A stretch of 64,000 nucleotides of DNA from Halocaridina rubra (GCA_037179515.1 JAXCGZ010007685.1:17501-81500); one strand, 5' to 3'; positions 10,150 to 22,735 are shown, numbered from the stretch's first letter. Notes: a model not told the origin generated them from the sequence alone. Translations and numbers: made by a program.

Positions 10150-10449
10150 ATGGAAACCGTCAAAACATTTGAAGAGGAGCGTTACCTGGACATAATGATT
10201 GCTAGGGGTGAGAGATACGGTTTTTCCCCAAGACAGAAGCTCTTCGAATGGGCTCATGAGAAGATGGTTGAGCGCCGAGATAAGCTGGAGAAGAGAGCAA
10301 GTGATGAGGCACAAGCACAACGTGAGGAGTCACAAGCACAACGTGAAGATGAGCTTGCGCTTGCTCGGCTTCGAGCGGGAATCCCAGACAGTAGTCCTTT
10401 ATCCGGAAATAGAGATTACAGGAACGGGAAGCACAAGAGCCAATCGTAG
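10150..10449 (+). pseudogene. Gmr1-like gag, internally deleted, ends at in-frame TAG
   Basis: Starts METVKTFEEERYLDIM; the minus-strand copy has the same start (at 26911), which supports this ATG. A charged helix with repeated QAQREE follows, then ALARLRAGIPDS, then an abrupt change to an arginine/asparagine-rich tail. In the other copy several hundred bases separate the matching parts, so this gag seems to have lost its central capsid-like region. The TAG at 10447-10449 is followed in the same frame by FNRP...PHTPKPYY, present in the other copy after QY, so the stop looks like a point lesion or a readthrough site. No zinc knuckle is visible. Confidence 0.7.
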
Positions 10450-13446
10450 AACTTCAATCGTCCAGCTCCTCCTCCTCACACCCCTAAGCCTTATTACGGC
10501 CATGCACCCACACTCAAGAAGGATGACCCGGTAAGACCTAAGCCTCAGCAGTTAAGAGGCAAAGGCCATTACTCTGCTCCACCTTCTCAGGGTTTTCAGC
10601 CAAACTCTAAGAGCCACCACGCTCCCTCACACAGCGGCGGCCCACATAGCCGTCTGGCCACTCACTCAGCCCATGTTGTGGAAGCAGGGCCAGAAAGGGC
10701 GAATGAGGATAATGCCGAGGAACCACCACACAAATTTGCCAATGTGGAATTCATCGAACATGATGATCTGGAAATGATCCCAAAATGCCTAGAAACCATA
10801 AATGGTGTGGAAGATGAGATAGCCCTTGACACTGGGGCCAATGGCATACTTGTTGACGAGAGATTCGTCAGGGATGAAGATTTTATCAGCAAAGTCGTTC
10901 GTGTGCGGATTGCTGAAGGATCACCCCAAATACGACGCTGCTGTGTCATTAACCTGGATTGCAAATACTACAAGGGAAAAGCCCCAGCTGTGGCAATGAT
11001 TGGGCTTATGTACCCTGTCTTGATGGGTTGTGCACTGAACCTAGTTCCTACTTTCCAGGCCGACCTCTACCATAAGGACATTTCTCGTTATAACTTCCCT
11101 TGGGGGAAGTCACATGAAGCCATTTCAGCAGTAACTCCTGGCCTCGATGCCAAGAATATGGACGATTCTCCGACTGACTCCGTTGAGTCTGCTGCAGTCA
11201 GTACACGTAATGTAGAACGCGGAGAGTTTCCCCCTCCTTTACCAGATGATGCACCTCTCGAGTCATTGAAGTCCCGTCCAGACTTTGCCAAATTGCAGCA
11301 AGACTGCCCCAGCCTCAAACGCTGGATGCAGCAGGCCACCGAGAGAAGGACCTTCACGGTGAGAGGAGGAGGCCAGATCACTTACGTCCTTGAAGATGGA
11401 GTACTTCGTAGGCATGTGACTAAAGATGGCCACACCTTTAAACAGTTGGTGGTGCCCACTTCGTTGCGCCGCCAGGCTATGTATGTGGCACACCATTTAC
11501 CTCTGAGTGGACACAGAGGCAAAGCAAAAACTTGGCACGTCCTTCAGAAGGCTTTTGCATGGCCAAACATGTACACCGAGGTAGACAGATGTGTAGGCTC
11601 CTGCCCTGTCTGTCAATCCACCTCAACGGCACCGGTACCAAAAGTTCCCATGGGGATAACTAAGCTCTCAGTGGAGTCATTTTCCAAGGTCGCTATTGAC
11701 ATACTAGGTCCTATTAATCCAGCTAAGTCCACGGGGAAACAATTCCTCCTGGTATATGTCGACCTGGCAGCAAGGTACCCAGATGCAGTGCCACTGTTTT
11801 CTATCACAACTGAAGCAGTCGCTCATGCCCTATTTGAGTTCTGCTCCAGGGTTGGCTTTCCTGAGCAGGTCACTTCTGACAATGGAAGTCAGTTTGCAAG
11901 TAGGCATTTTGAGGCTTTCTGTAACCTTTTAGAAATCAAGTACATTCGTACGAGTGTCTATCATGCCCAATCAAATGGAGCATGCGAACGCTATAACGGG
12001 ACATTGAAGCGATGTTTGCGCAAGCTAGTGATAGATATACCTAGGCAGTGGGACAAGTACGTCCCTGCTGCACTTTTCTCCTTCAGAGACACGCCCCACG
12101 ACACTACTGGATACTCGCCTTTCGAGCTGATTTATGGTCATAAGGTCAGAGGCCCAGTAGAATTCTTGGCAGAATGTTGGGATTCACCTACCATAGAAGA
12201 TGATGATAGGGACGTTCATGAGTATATTTTGAGGTTTTCGTCTCACCTCAAAAAGGCTTGGAAAACTGCACAATTAGCCATTAAGGGTCACCAGCAGACT
12301 GCCAAGCTCCTCTTTGACAAGCGTGCGCGGCGTCGTGCCCTGACACCCGGAGATCGGGCTCTGTTACTTCTTCCAACAGATACCCACAAGCTAATGCTAC
12401 GCTGGAAAGGACCGTACACTGTGGTACACCGGATGACCCCTGACAATTATGTGCTAAATGTTGATGGCAATAACAGAAAATACCACATTAACCAGCTGAA
12501 GCTTTATTGTGAGGACCCGGAGGCCCACAGGGATCCTGCGCTGGTGCTCCCAGCAACCCCTATAGATGCCCCCAGCATCAACAGAACCTCCGAGGCTGCA
12601 GCAACACAGGTGCTCCATTATAGCCACCCCTTTCTTCCTATATTGGAATACTCCACCCTTGCAGTGGAGACAGACTTACGGGAGTGGAGTTTTTCGGAAG
12701 AAGCCCCTCTGGCCGCAGCCACCGCCCTTGCAATTGAAGACATAAGCTTAGCTTTTGATGATGGTAAAGATCCTGCCATTCCCACACACCGAAAAGAAAG
12801 TGTGAGTAATTGCATTATTAACTCCAGACTGCAACCGAGTCAACGGAAACAGCTGAACAAGCTATTAGAGGACTATGAGAACGTCTTCAACGACCTCCCA
12901 GGCATTACCACTACCCTTGAGCATCATGTCAGATTGACTGACCCAGAGCCATTTCGGCATTCCTATGGTCTTCCCCACCAGCTGTCCTTACGGCTGAAGG
13001 AAGATCTTGACACTTGGGTCCGCCTCGGAATAGTTGAAAAGAGCATTTCGCCTTGGTGTTCGCCGTTACTGGCAGTGCGTAAGCGAGATGGCAGTCACAG
13101 GTTCTGCCTTGACTGTCGTAAGCTTAACTCCCGTACCATCTTTGATGGAGAGCACATTGCTGACTCTGAGCATATTTTCTCATTGCTTTCCCAAGCCCGT
13201 TACCTGTCCAAGATGGATTTGGCCAGTGGATTTTGGCAAGTCCTGTTGAGCGAGACTACCAAGCCTCTTACAGCTTTTTCCACAAGATATGGTCTATACC
13301 AGTTCAGGGTCATGCCTTTTGGTATGGTAAATGCCCCTGGCTGCTTCAGCAGACTCATGAGGATAGTACTACAGGATCTCGACAATGTTTCATGCTTTAT
13401 AGACGACATCCTGGTGTATTCTCAGGATTGGTCATCGCACCTCTAG
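10450..13446 (+). pseudogene. Gmr1-like pol: protease, integrase, reverse transcriptase
   Basis: Same frame as gag. Numbering from the codon at 10678: aspartic protease with ALDTGANG (D51); a spacer; integrase zinc finger (HHLPLSGH...CPVC, about 272-315); catalytic core with D in VAIDILGP (about 341), D in TSDNGSQF (401) and E in NGACERYNG, 35 residues apart; a GPY-type module RWKGPYTVV; then RT with SPLLAVRKRDGSHRFCLDCR, KMDLASGFWQV and catalytic FIDDILVY. The polyprotein would cut itself, integrate the cDNA and copy the RNA. The frame stops at TAG (13444-13446), where RT should continue, so it is broken but otherwise well kept. Integrase before RT is the key oddity. Confidence 0.88.
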
Positions 13447-14265
13447 ACTCTCCGCTGAGTTCTCACTCGTCTGAACCAGCATGGACTTCATTTAAAGCCT
13501 TCCAAATGTGAGATTGGTTTCACACAATTGCAGTATCTCGGCCACGTGGTTGGAGAAGGAGTTATGTCCCCTTTACATGACAGGGTACAAGCTATTAAGG
13601 ATATGGAGAAACCTGCCACTGTCACTCAACTGAGATCATTCCTGGGTAGTGTCGGCTACTACCAACGGTTCATTCCACACTTTAATACTATCGCTGCCCC
13701 TTTGCAGTAAATGACCTCCTCGAAGCAAAGTAAAACCTCCCCTGTCCAATGGACAGATGAAGCAGAGAGAGCATTTTTCAAGCTCCGAGAAGCATTGGCG
13801 GGTGAGCCACTATTACAACTGGTAAACCCTGATTTTCCATTTATCTTGCAGACCGACGCCTCAGACGAAGGCCTGGGTTCCGTGCTCTTGCAAGCCCGAT
13901 CAGACAACTCAGCAGAAGTAGCTCCAGTGCGATATGCAAGCCGCAGGCTTCGCCCTGCAGAGCGAAATTACTCCACCGTGGAGAAGGAAGCTCTAGCTGC
14001 ATATTGGGCCATAAAGAAATTTGAAGTCCATCTGTATGGCCAACATTTTACACTGAGAACCGACCACCGACCTCTCCTATATTTACAGACTGCAGACAAG
14101 CTAAATCCTCGTCTGAAAAGGTGGCCACTTTACCTGAATCTTTTCAAATTCACTGCCCAACATGTTCATGGCAAGGACAATGACCTTGCTGATCTACTAA
14201 GTCGACGGTCGTTACCGTCAAATGAGGAAGCTGGTGCTGTTAGCCTAAATTTGACTAGTCAGTAA
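13447..14265 (+). pseudogene. Gmr1-like pol: RT thumb and RNase H
   Basis: Continues the same frame after the TAG. TGA at 13456-13458 and TAA at 13708-13710 also interrupt it. Between stops it encodes the RT connection (LQYLGHVVGEGVMS, FLGSVGYYQRFIPHF) and the RNase H domain: ILQTDASDEGLGSVL (first D), VEKEALAAYWAIKKFE (E), LRTDHRPLLYL (D) and DNDLADLLSRR (last D). Ty3/gypsy RNase H removes the RNA strand during cDNA synthesis. It ends NLTSQ with TAA, the last domain of pol: no second integrase follows. Confidence 0.85.
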
Positions 14266-14898
14266 AGATTACTTCTCTAATGTGTTGTTTATTTTTTATG
14301 TTTATCTTTTATGTCTTTAATACTGTACTGTACTTGTTTATTTTAGCATACAAACGTTATTCCTAATGGAAGACGAAAAAGATGAAGAATAATTTTTTGA
14401 TCGTAGTTTTATATTTCCCTTTGTGGGACTCTGAAAGCCAGAACATGGCGGAAACGTTTTAGTTTAGTGTTGCATAGCTGAAACTGTTTTAAATCCAGTC
14501 GCCAATGTTAATGACAACGTGGTTCAAATTTTACATTTGCGTATACTGTATTTTTTTTGTATATTATATTATTGCCTTCTTGCATGTGAAGCATTCATAA
14601 ACTTAAATATTGATATTCACTGATATCTAATTGTGATTTAATTTTCTTGAAATTTGAATTTGATCACATTTATGTTTTGCATGTCATTTAATGTTTTGTT
14701 TACAAGACTTGTTTCATTTTTCCTAATAGTATGATATGTTCCAGTGGTGGATCCCATTCTAATTGTTCATTTGTTCCTTTCCATGAGAAGGATATCTCAT
14801 CCCTCATAATAACACTGAAGTCACCTTAACTTCCTCTGTTCTTTTTTCGCCTTCTGTAGTAGAATTTTGCTAAATCAATATGCTCTAGAAAGGGCCTT
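14266..14898 (+). other. 3' untranslated region and polypurine tract
   Basis: AT-rich noncoding stretch ending in AGAAAGGGCC directly before TGTGACAGAG of the 3' LTR. The purine run is the likely plus-strand primer. The minus-strand copy has the same sequence (CTTTCTAGAG in plus orientation at 19344-19353) next to its LTR. Confidence 0.7.
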
Positions 14899-16802
14899 TG
14901 TGACAGAGTGTTTCGCTCAAAGTAACCAAAGGCTGTTAGATGCCTTATTAATTAATTTAGTAACTTGACTGTTATTTTCTAACTAAAAAAAAATTAATTC
15001 CCACTTCTTGAATTTTGCAGATTATGATTATTTGCAATTTATATTTTAGCTTATAGCTAATTTTAAATATACCTTATTTACTCTTCTTGTACGTGTAGAA
15101 GTATAGCCCCGATATAAAGGCTGCTCCTATTTTCCGTCTGCTACGAGCCAAGAACATTCTGGAGAGTGTTTACCAGTAACCTAACTTTTTATTATTATTC
15201 TCGTTTTATTTTATTTGCTTCCACTTGTTGCACCTAAAAATACTGTCTCTCCCTTGCATCTCTGCTATAAATGCCTCCCAGGGACCACCACTAAAATAGT
15301 CCTTAAATTATATCAGAGCCAGTTACTGCTCTAGAAAATGTATCCTACAGATGAACTCACCAAGAGGGACAATGAGACGCCCTCTTTTTGGCGCAAACTT
15401 CCAAGAGGCAACATCTCGCCTGAGCAGTCTAAGTTTATTTCAAACCTTAATTACGTGGCATCTTCACAGGAATTCATCTAGCACAACAAGGTGAGGGATA
15501 GTGTATGGTATAGCTCGTGGGTCAAGCAAATTGGTTTATTTTCGAGAATTAGTTACATTCGTTACTGGCTAAATCTTACGGATTTTTATTCTCAGATTCC
15601 ATTCCCATACACACGAAATTTTGTAGATTACCAAACTGGAATCTCACATGCCAAAGTTAATTCCTTAACCTGTAAATTACAGCTGATTTACATTGCTAAG
15701 AAGTTTCTTTTCATTGAATGTGATAAACGAAAATCTCATCCTCTGAAGACTGGTTATGAGCCCGTAAAAATCTATCTCTTTTCCTAATAAATTCTAATTT
15801 CATTTCACCTCTTTCTATCATCGTAAATAAAGTGTTTTACGTCAAAAACTCGTCAATAAAGCTATTTGCTATATAAACTGCAAATAATTAGAAGGTAATT
15901 TTGCCCTGTTGGCTTTGCAAATATTTCCTGTTAACCACAATATAATGAATGCATACCGTATTTATTTTGCTAATTCTTCATATGTTGGGGATAAAGTGTT
16001 TTGAGTTATAAGTTGCAAATACCTCAAAAGGTGGTTTTGCACCCTTTTTTTCATTGCAAAGTTCTTGATAACCAAAAGTGAATGAATACTGTATTTATCT
16101 CGTAGATTCTTCCTTTATCCTAAATAGAGTGTTTTTACATATTAATTGTAAATCAGTAATAAGCATTGCAACTTTTGTGGTTGCCCACAATGTAAGGAAT
16201 ACATACAGTACTGTATTTGTCTTGCTTATTCTTCATTTATTGTGAATATATTGTTTTCCTTTAAAACCAGTAAAGAATGAATGGTTTTGTATGCTATTAT
16301 GGTAGCATAAATATTTCTGGTTAGCTGTGAATAACCAATATATTTTTTCTAGTAGAATGACATTGGAAACTCATTATATGTGTGCTCATGCTTTCAGTTT
16401 CCCATTATAAACAGTGTGTCATTTCTGTTTCTGAAATTGCAGTGTCCTGTATTCTACTCTGCCTGTGTGACAGAGGTAATCGTCGAGTTGAGGCCAAAGT
16501 CTTGGCATATGTCCGTGGTGCCGGGAAACGAAATCGTGCTCACCACTTCCGGGATTCGAGGCAGCATTTCATAACATTTAATTTGAGAAATTTAATTCAA
16601 TTCTTTTAATGTCATTGCATTTCCAAAATTAAAAGAAAGTTGAATTCTGAGTTTCATTTAACCGACTGATGGTAATAGAGATGGGGTGTTCAAGTACAAA
16701 TATCTGTCCTGTCTGTTTGTGAGCTCTTAACCGAGCTCGGTACTTTGAGTCCCCTTAGTAAAACAGAATCTTAACAACACTCTACCATCCTAAACCCCAA
16801 CA
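14899..16802 (+). repeat. 3' LTR of Gmr1-like element
   Basis: Same length and ends as the 5' LTR within about a base. It is followed directly by the CR1 frame at 16803. Confidence 0.9.
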
Positions 16803-17040
16803 AAAGGAACAAAAGTGGCCCTAAAACTGAACCCTGTGGAACTCCACTACTAACTCTTCTCCATTCAGACACTGAGTGTTTTACTCTAACCCTCTGTTCC
16901 CTTCCTTCTAAGTAAGTTTTTATCCATTTCAAGACATTTCCACCTATTCTAGCCATTGCTTGCAGCTTCCTAATAAGTCTCCCATGTGGAACACTATCAA
17001 ACGCTTTCTGGAAGTCTAGAAATATGCAGTCCCACTTACT
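16803..17040 (-). pseudogene. CR1-like element B, RT central part
   Basis: Minus-strand frame containing IFLDFQKAFDSVPHGRLI (the first catalytic RT aspartate region) and RRVSSGVPQGSVLGPLLF, the G-x-P-Q-G-S motif. It joins in frame to VYVNDLPESV and MFADDAK at 6764 downward once the LTR element is removed, giving a continuous RT palm. Upstream of 17040 the CR1 is lost. Confidence 0.85.
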
Positions 17041-17142
17041 CCAAACCTTCACTACGTGGCTTAGCAATATTCACGAGTGTCTTTGCAGGAATTCATCTGA
17101 CATAAAAGGTGAGAGACAGTGTATGGTAAAGCTCATTGGCCA
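17041..17142 (+). repeat. Short plus-strand LTR fragment
   Basis: Matches the LTR stretch around 7318-7385 (TACGTGGC, CAGGAATTCATCTG, GTGTATGGTAAAGCTC) in plus orientation, wedged between CR1 element B and the inverted LTR that starts at 17143. Confidence 0.6.
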
Positions 17143-19337
17143 TGTGTCGGAAGGTTCTTAAGTTTCTATTTTACTAAGGAGAGTCAAAGTACTGAACTCG
17201 GTTATGAGCTCGCAAACAGACAGGACAGATAATACTGTACATGTATACTTCATTTGTACCACCAATACTTGGTTAAATGAAACTCAGAATTCAACTTTCT
17301 TTTAATTTTGGAAATGCAATGACACTAAAAAAAAATTTAATTTATTTTTGGAAAGTGGGAACAAATTTAAAATTTAAATTTATGGAATGCTGCCTTCAAT
17401 CCCAGAGGTGGTAAGTATGATTTTGATTCCCGGCACAACAGACGGATGCCAAGACTTTTGTCTCAACTTGACGATCCCCTCTGTCACACAGCCATAGTAG
17501 AATAGAGGGCACTGCAATTGCAGAAACAGATACAACACACCGTTAATAATGGGAAAACTGAAGACATGAGCACGCAAATGATGAGTTTCCAATATTATTC
17601 TACAGGATGAAAATATATTGGTTAGTAACAGCTAACCAGAAATATTTACGCTACCATAAGAGCTTACAACACCATTAATTTTTTGATGGCATTAATGTAA
17701 ACCATTTATTTACAATAAATGAAGCAGTATGTATTCCTTAAATTGAGGGTAATCATAAAACTTTGCAATTCCAGTAGGGCAATATTACTTATTAATTATT
17801 TGCAATTCATATGGGAAAACACTTAATTTATGATAAAGGGAGAATCTAAGAGATAAATATGTATTCATTCAATTTTGGTTAGAAAGAACTATGTGCAGTG
17901 CAAAAAAAGGCAAAACCACCTTTTGAAGTATTTGCAACTTATAACTCAAAACACTTTATTCCCAATATATGAAGAATCAGCATTCATTAAATTGTAGGTA
18001 ACAAGAAACATTTGCAAGACCAAGAGGGTAAAATTACTTATTAATTATTTGCAGTTTATAGCGTAAAACAATTTAGTTACTTTATTAACTATTTGCAATT
18101 TATACAGTAAATCACTTTACTTGCGAGTTTTGATGTAAAACACTTTATTTTCGATGATAGAAAAGGGTGACATGAAATTAGAATTTGTTAGGAAAGGGGA
18201 TAGATTTTTAAGTGGTAATGAGCAATCTTCTGAGGATGAGATTTTTCTTTCATTGGCACCCGCAATGAAAGAAGTTTTTTATCAGTGTATATCGGCGGTA
18301 ATTTCAATATCAAGAAATAAAATCGGGCAAATAAGATTCCACTTAGGTAATCTCCAAAAGTTCGTTTTGTACGGGAATGGAATATGAGAAAAATTTCTTA
18401 GGACTTGACAAGTAAAGGATTTGACCTATAACGAATTTAACCAGTTTCTCAAATTCCCAATTTGCTTGACCAATGAGCTTTACCATACACTATCTCTTAC
18501 CTTGTTTGTGCAAGATGAATTCCTGTGAAGACGCCACGTAAAGAAAGTTTGAAGTAAGCTTGACTGGTGAGGCGAGATCTTGCCTCTGGGATGTTTGGCC
18601 GCCAATTGAGGGCGATTCAGCTTTCCTCTTGGTGACGTCATCATTTGGCCCCCTGTAGTAAATATATTCAGAGCAGTAATTTGTTCATATAAAATTCGCG
18701 GGCTACTGTAGTCGTGGTCCATGGCAGGCAAATATGGCAGAGATTCAAGGGAGAGACAGTATTTTAGGTGCAACAAGCGGAAGCAAATAAAAGAAAATTT
18801 GAAATATTATGGGGGAAATAGGTTACTGGCGAACAATCTCCAGAGCATTCTTTGCATCGCAGGGGACACAACTTCAACTATTCAGATAATAAAGAAGTTA
18901 CTGAAATGTATCTAGACAGGCTAATGACATATCAGCAGGTCAATTTTATAACAAAATAATCAGCAAGAGCAATTTTTATAATATAAAAAAATTTTAAGCA
19001 AAGCAATTTTATAATAAGAAAACTCCATAGACACCGTATCTAACAGACTCGCTAGGATTATAGTATTGTTCATGAGAAAAAGAAAAGGCAGAAACAGAGA
19101 AATAGAAGGGAGATTTTTATATTGAGATCATGCTTCCTACACGTACAAGAATATTAAATAAGATATATTTAAAATTATCTATAAGCTGAAATATAAATTG
19201 CAAATAATCATAATCTGCAAAATGCAAGGAGTAAGAACTATTTTAGCAAGAAAAGAAAAGACAGCTGAAAGTTCCTAAATTAACTAATAGGCATCTACTA
19301 CAGCATCTGGAGACTTTGAGTGAAACACTCTGTCACA
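17143..19337 (-). repeat. 3' LTR of copy 2
   Basis: Begins TGTGTCGGAAGG (complement of the LTR end) and ends CTCTGTCACA. About 2.2 kb, longer than the copy 1 LTRs because blocks such as GGTGACGTCATCATTTGGCC near 18630 and extra about 135-bp units are kept. Confidence 0.8.
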
Positions 19338-20070
19338 AAGGCCCTTTCTAGAGAATATTGAATTAACAAAATTCTACTGCAGATGACAAAAAAATAATAC
19401 AGGATATTTATAGTGACTTCAGTGTAATTATGAGGGATAAGAGATCCTTTTAAGGGAAAATAACTACTGAACAAAAAAAAATGGGATCCACCACTGGAAC
19501 ATATCATACTACCAGTAGAGTGAACAATTCTTATTTAAAAAACAAAAGAATTAAATGACATGCACAACATAAAAGGAATGTGATCAAATTCAAATTTCAA
19601 GAAAATTAAAATCACAATTAAATATCAGAGAATATCATTATTTAAGTTTAAGAATTCTTCACTTGCAATAAGGCAATAAAATAATATAAAAAAAATACAA
19701 TATACTTAAAAGGAAAATTTTGAACAAGTCGTCATTAACAGTGGCAACTGGATTTAAAACAGTTTCAGCCATTCAACACTAAACTAAAAGTTTCCGCCAT
19801 GTTCCAGCTTTCAGAGTCCCACAAAAGGGGACTATTAAACTACAATCAAAAACATATTCTTCATCTTCTTCTTCATCTTCCATAAGGAATAACGTTAATA
19901 CACAAGGATACGTTCCACAAAGGTGTATAGATAAGCTATGCTAATGAAAACTAGGTAACATTTTTACATGTACAAACTGAAATACATATGTAAGCTAAAA
20001 TAAACAAGTAGAGTATTAAAGACATAAAAGATAAACATAAAAATAAACTACACATCAGAGAAGTAATCCT
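19338..20070 (-). other. 3' untranslated region of copy 2
   Basis: Noncoding, matching the 14266-14898 segment of copy 1 in reverse: for example CAGTTTCAGCCATTCAACAC and the polypurine complement at its left edge. No gene. Confidence 0.6.
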
Positions 20071-22735
20071 TACAGACTAGTTAAACTGAGGCTAACAGCA
20101 CCAGCTTCCTCATTTGAGGGTAACGACCATCGACTTAGTAGATCAGCGAGGTCATTGCTCTGTTCATCAACATGTTGGGCAGTGAATTTTAAAAGATTCA
20201 GGTAATGTACCCACCTTTTCAACCGAGGATTCAGCTTGTTTGCAGTCTGTAAATATAGGAGAGGATGGTGGTCGGTTCTCAGTGTAAAATGTCGGCCATA
20301 CAGATGGACTTCAAATTTCTTTATGGCTCAAATTGTGGCCAGAGCTTTCCTTCTCCATGGTGGAGTAATTCTGCTCTGCAAGGCAAAGCCTGTGGTTTGC
20401 ATATCACACTTTGGCTACTTCTGCTAAGTTGTCTGATAGGGGTTTCAAGAGCATGGTGTCCACTCCTTTGTTTGAGGCATCGGTCTGCAAGATAAAGGGA
20501 AAATCTGGGTTTACTATTTGTAATACTGGCTCACCCGCAAATGCTTCTCGGAGCTTGAAAAATGCTCTCTCCACCTTGTATATCTATTGGAAGGGGAGGT
20601 TTTACCTCGCTTTGAGGAGGTCATCTGCTGCAAAGGGGCAGCGATAGTATTAAAGTGTGAAATGAACCGTTGATAGTAGCCGGCATAACCCAGAAATTAT
20701 CTCAGTTGAGTGAGAGTAGCAGGTTTCTCCATATCTTTAATAGTTTGCACCTTGTCCTGTAAAGAGGACATAACTCCTTCTCTGACCAGGTGGCCGAGAT
20801 GCTGCAATTGTGTGAAACCAATCTTGCATTTGAAAGGCTTTAAATGAAGTCTGTGCTGTTTCAGACGACCGAGAACTCTGCAAAAAGTCGCAAGGTGCAA
20901 TGACCAATCCTGAGAATAAACCAGGATGTAATCTAAAAAGCATGAAACATTCTCGAGGTCCTGCAATACTGTCCTCATGATTCGGCTGAAGCAGCCAGGG
21001 GCATTCACCATACCGAAAGGCATGACCCTGAACTGGTATAGACCGTATCTTGTGGAAAAGGCTGATAGAAGCTTAGTAGTCTCGCTCAGATGGACTTGCC
21101 TAAATCCACTGGCCAAATCCAATTTGGACAGGTAGAGGGCTCAGGATAGTAACGAGAAAATATGCTCGGTGTCAGCAATGGGCTCTCCATCAAAGATGGT
21201 ACTGGATATTAAGCTTACGACAGTTGAGGTAGAACCTGTGACTGCCATCTTGCTTACAACTTCCAGTAACGGCGAACACCAAAGCGAAATACTCTTTTCA
21301 ACTTTTCCGAGGTGGACCCAAGTGTCAAGATCTTCCTTCAGTTGTACGAACAGCTGGTGGGGAAGGCCATAGGAATGCCAAAAGGGCTCTGGGTCAGTCA
21401 ATCTGACATGATGCTCAAGGGTGGTGGTAGTGCCTGGGAGATCATTGAAGATGTTCTCGTAATCCCCTTTTAGCTTGTTCAGCTGTTCCCGTTGACTCGG
21501 TTGCAGTCTGGAGGTAATAATGCAATTATTCACACTTTCCTTTCGGTGTGTGGGAATAGCAGGATCCTTACCATCTCCAAAAGTTAAGGTGACGCCTTCG
21601 GTTGTGAGGGTGATGGCTGCAGCCAGAGGGGCTTCTTCTGAAAAACTCCACTCCCGTAAGTCTGCCTCCACCGCAAGGGAGGGGTACTCCAAAATAGGAG
21701 GTAAGGGGTGGCTATAATGGAGCAACTGTGTTGCTGCAGCCTCAGAGGTAAAGTTGCTGGTGAGGGCACCTATAGGTGTTGCTGAGAGTGTTTGCTGGTG
21801 ACTCTTAATGGCTAATTGTGCAGCTTTCCAGGACTTTTTAAGATAGGGATGAAAACTTCAATATATAGTCATGGACGTCGATGGTAGGCAAGTCCCAACA
21901 TTCTGCCAAGAATTCCACTGGGCCTCTGACCTTATGACCATAAATCAGCTCAAAAAGTGAGTATCCAGTAGTATCGTAGGGCGTGTTTCTGAAGGAGAAA
22001 AGTGCGTTGAGGACTTACTTATTCCACTGCCTGGGTATATGTATCACTAGATTCATTTCTAAGAGGTTACAGAGAGCCTCAAAGTGCCTACTTGTAAACT
22101 GGAGCAGATTTTGAATAGGGCCTGAGCAACTTCTTCGGTCATGATAGAAGATAGTGGCACTGCATCTGGGTACCTTATTACCAGGTCGACGTATACCAGG
22201 AGGAACTGTATCCCTGTGGATGACGTTGGGTTAATAGGACCTAGTTTGTCAATAGTAACCTTGGAAAATGGCTCTGTTGAGAACTTAGTTATGTCCATGG
22301 GGACTTCCAGTACCAGTGCAGTAGAGGTGGATTGACAGACGGGGCAGGAGCCTACGTATATGTTTGCCTCGGCGTACATATTTTGATATGCAAATGCCTT
22401 CTGAAGGACGTGCCGACTTTTTGCTTTGCCTCTGTATCTGCTCAGAGGCAAATGGTGTGCCACATACATAGCCTGGTGGTGCAGCAAAGCAGGCACCATC
22501 AGCTGTTTATAGGTGTGGCCATCTGTAGTCACATACCTTTGAAGGACTCCATCTTCAAGGGCAGAAGTGATCTTGCCTCCTCCTTTCACAGTAAAGGCTC
22601 TTCCCTCAGTGGCCTGTTGCATCCAGAGTTTGAAGCTGGGGCAATCCTGCTGCAGTTTGGCATAGTTTGGATGAGACTTCAATGGCTCTAGAGATGCATC
22701 ATCTGATAAAGGAGGAGGAAACTCTCTGCGTTTCA
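20071..22735 (-). pseudogene. Copy 2 pol: integrase, RT, RNase H, decayed
   Basis: From 22735 downward: integrase (REFPPPLSDDAS, then LPLSRYRGKAKSRH and CPVCQSTST of the zinc finger, in which the second zinc histidine has become tyrosine), core (KVTIDKLGPINP), then a disrupted stretch to 21726, RT (YSHPLPPILEYPSLAVEAD..., MDLASGFRQVHLSETTK, FLDYILVYSQDW) and RNase H to 20071. The RT metal motif reads LDYI rather than IDDI, so one catalytic aspartate is lost. Useful mainly as a second witness for the domain order and for which stops in copy 1 are private. Confidence 0.8.

Larger units (their letters stand above)
6765..16802 (+). mobile_element. Full-length Gmr1-like Ty3/gypsy LTR retrotransposon
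   Basis: Two nearly identical LTRs (6765-8669 and 14899-16802), both TGTGACAGAG...CCCCAACA, flank a 6.2-kb interior with primer site, leader, gag and pol. Pol order is protease, integrase (with a GPY/F-type tail), reverse transcriptase, RNase H. RT and RNase H are gypsy-like, but integrase precedes RT as in Ty1/copia; this combination is the hallmark of Gmr1-like elements. The insertion splits the CR1 frame between GPLLF and VYVNDLPE. The target duplication is imperfect (CAAG versus AAAG). All disrupting stops lie in a single reading frame. High LTR identity indicates a recent insertion. Confidence 0.9.

Noticed and set aside
6765..16802. Endogenous retrovirus with envelope gene
   Set aside because: Pol ends with RNase H, and only about 630 noncoding bases precede the 3' LTR; no envelope frame exists.
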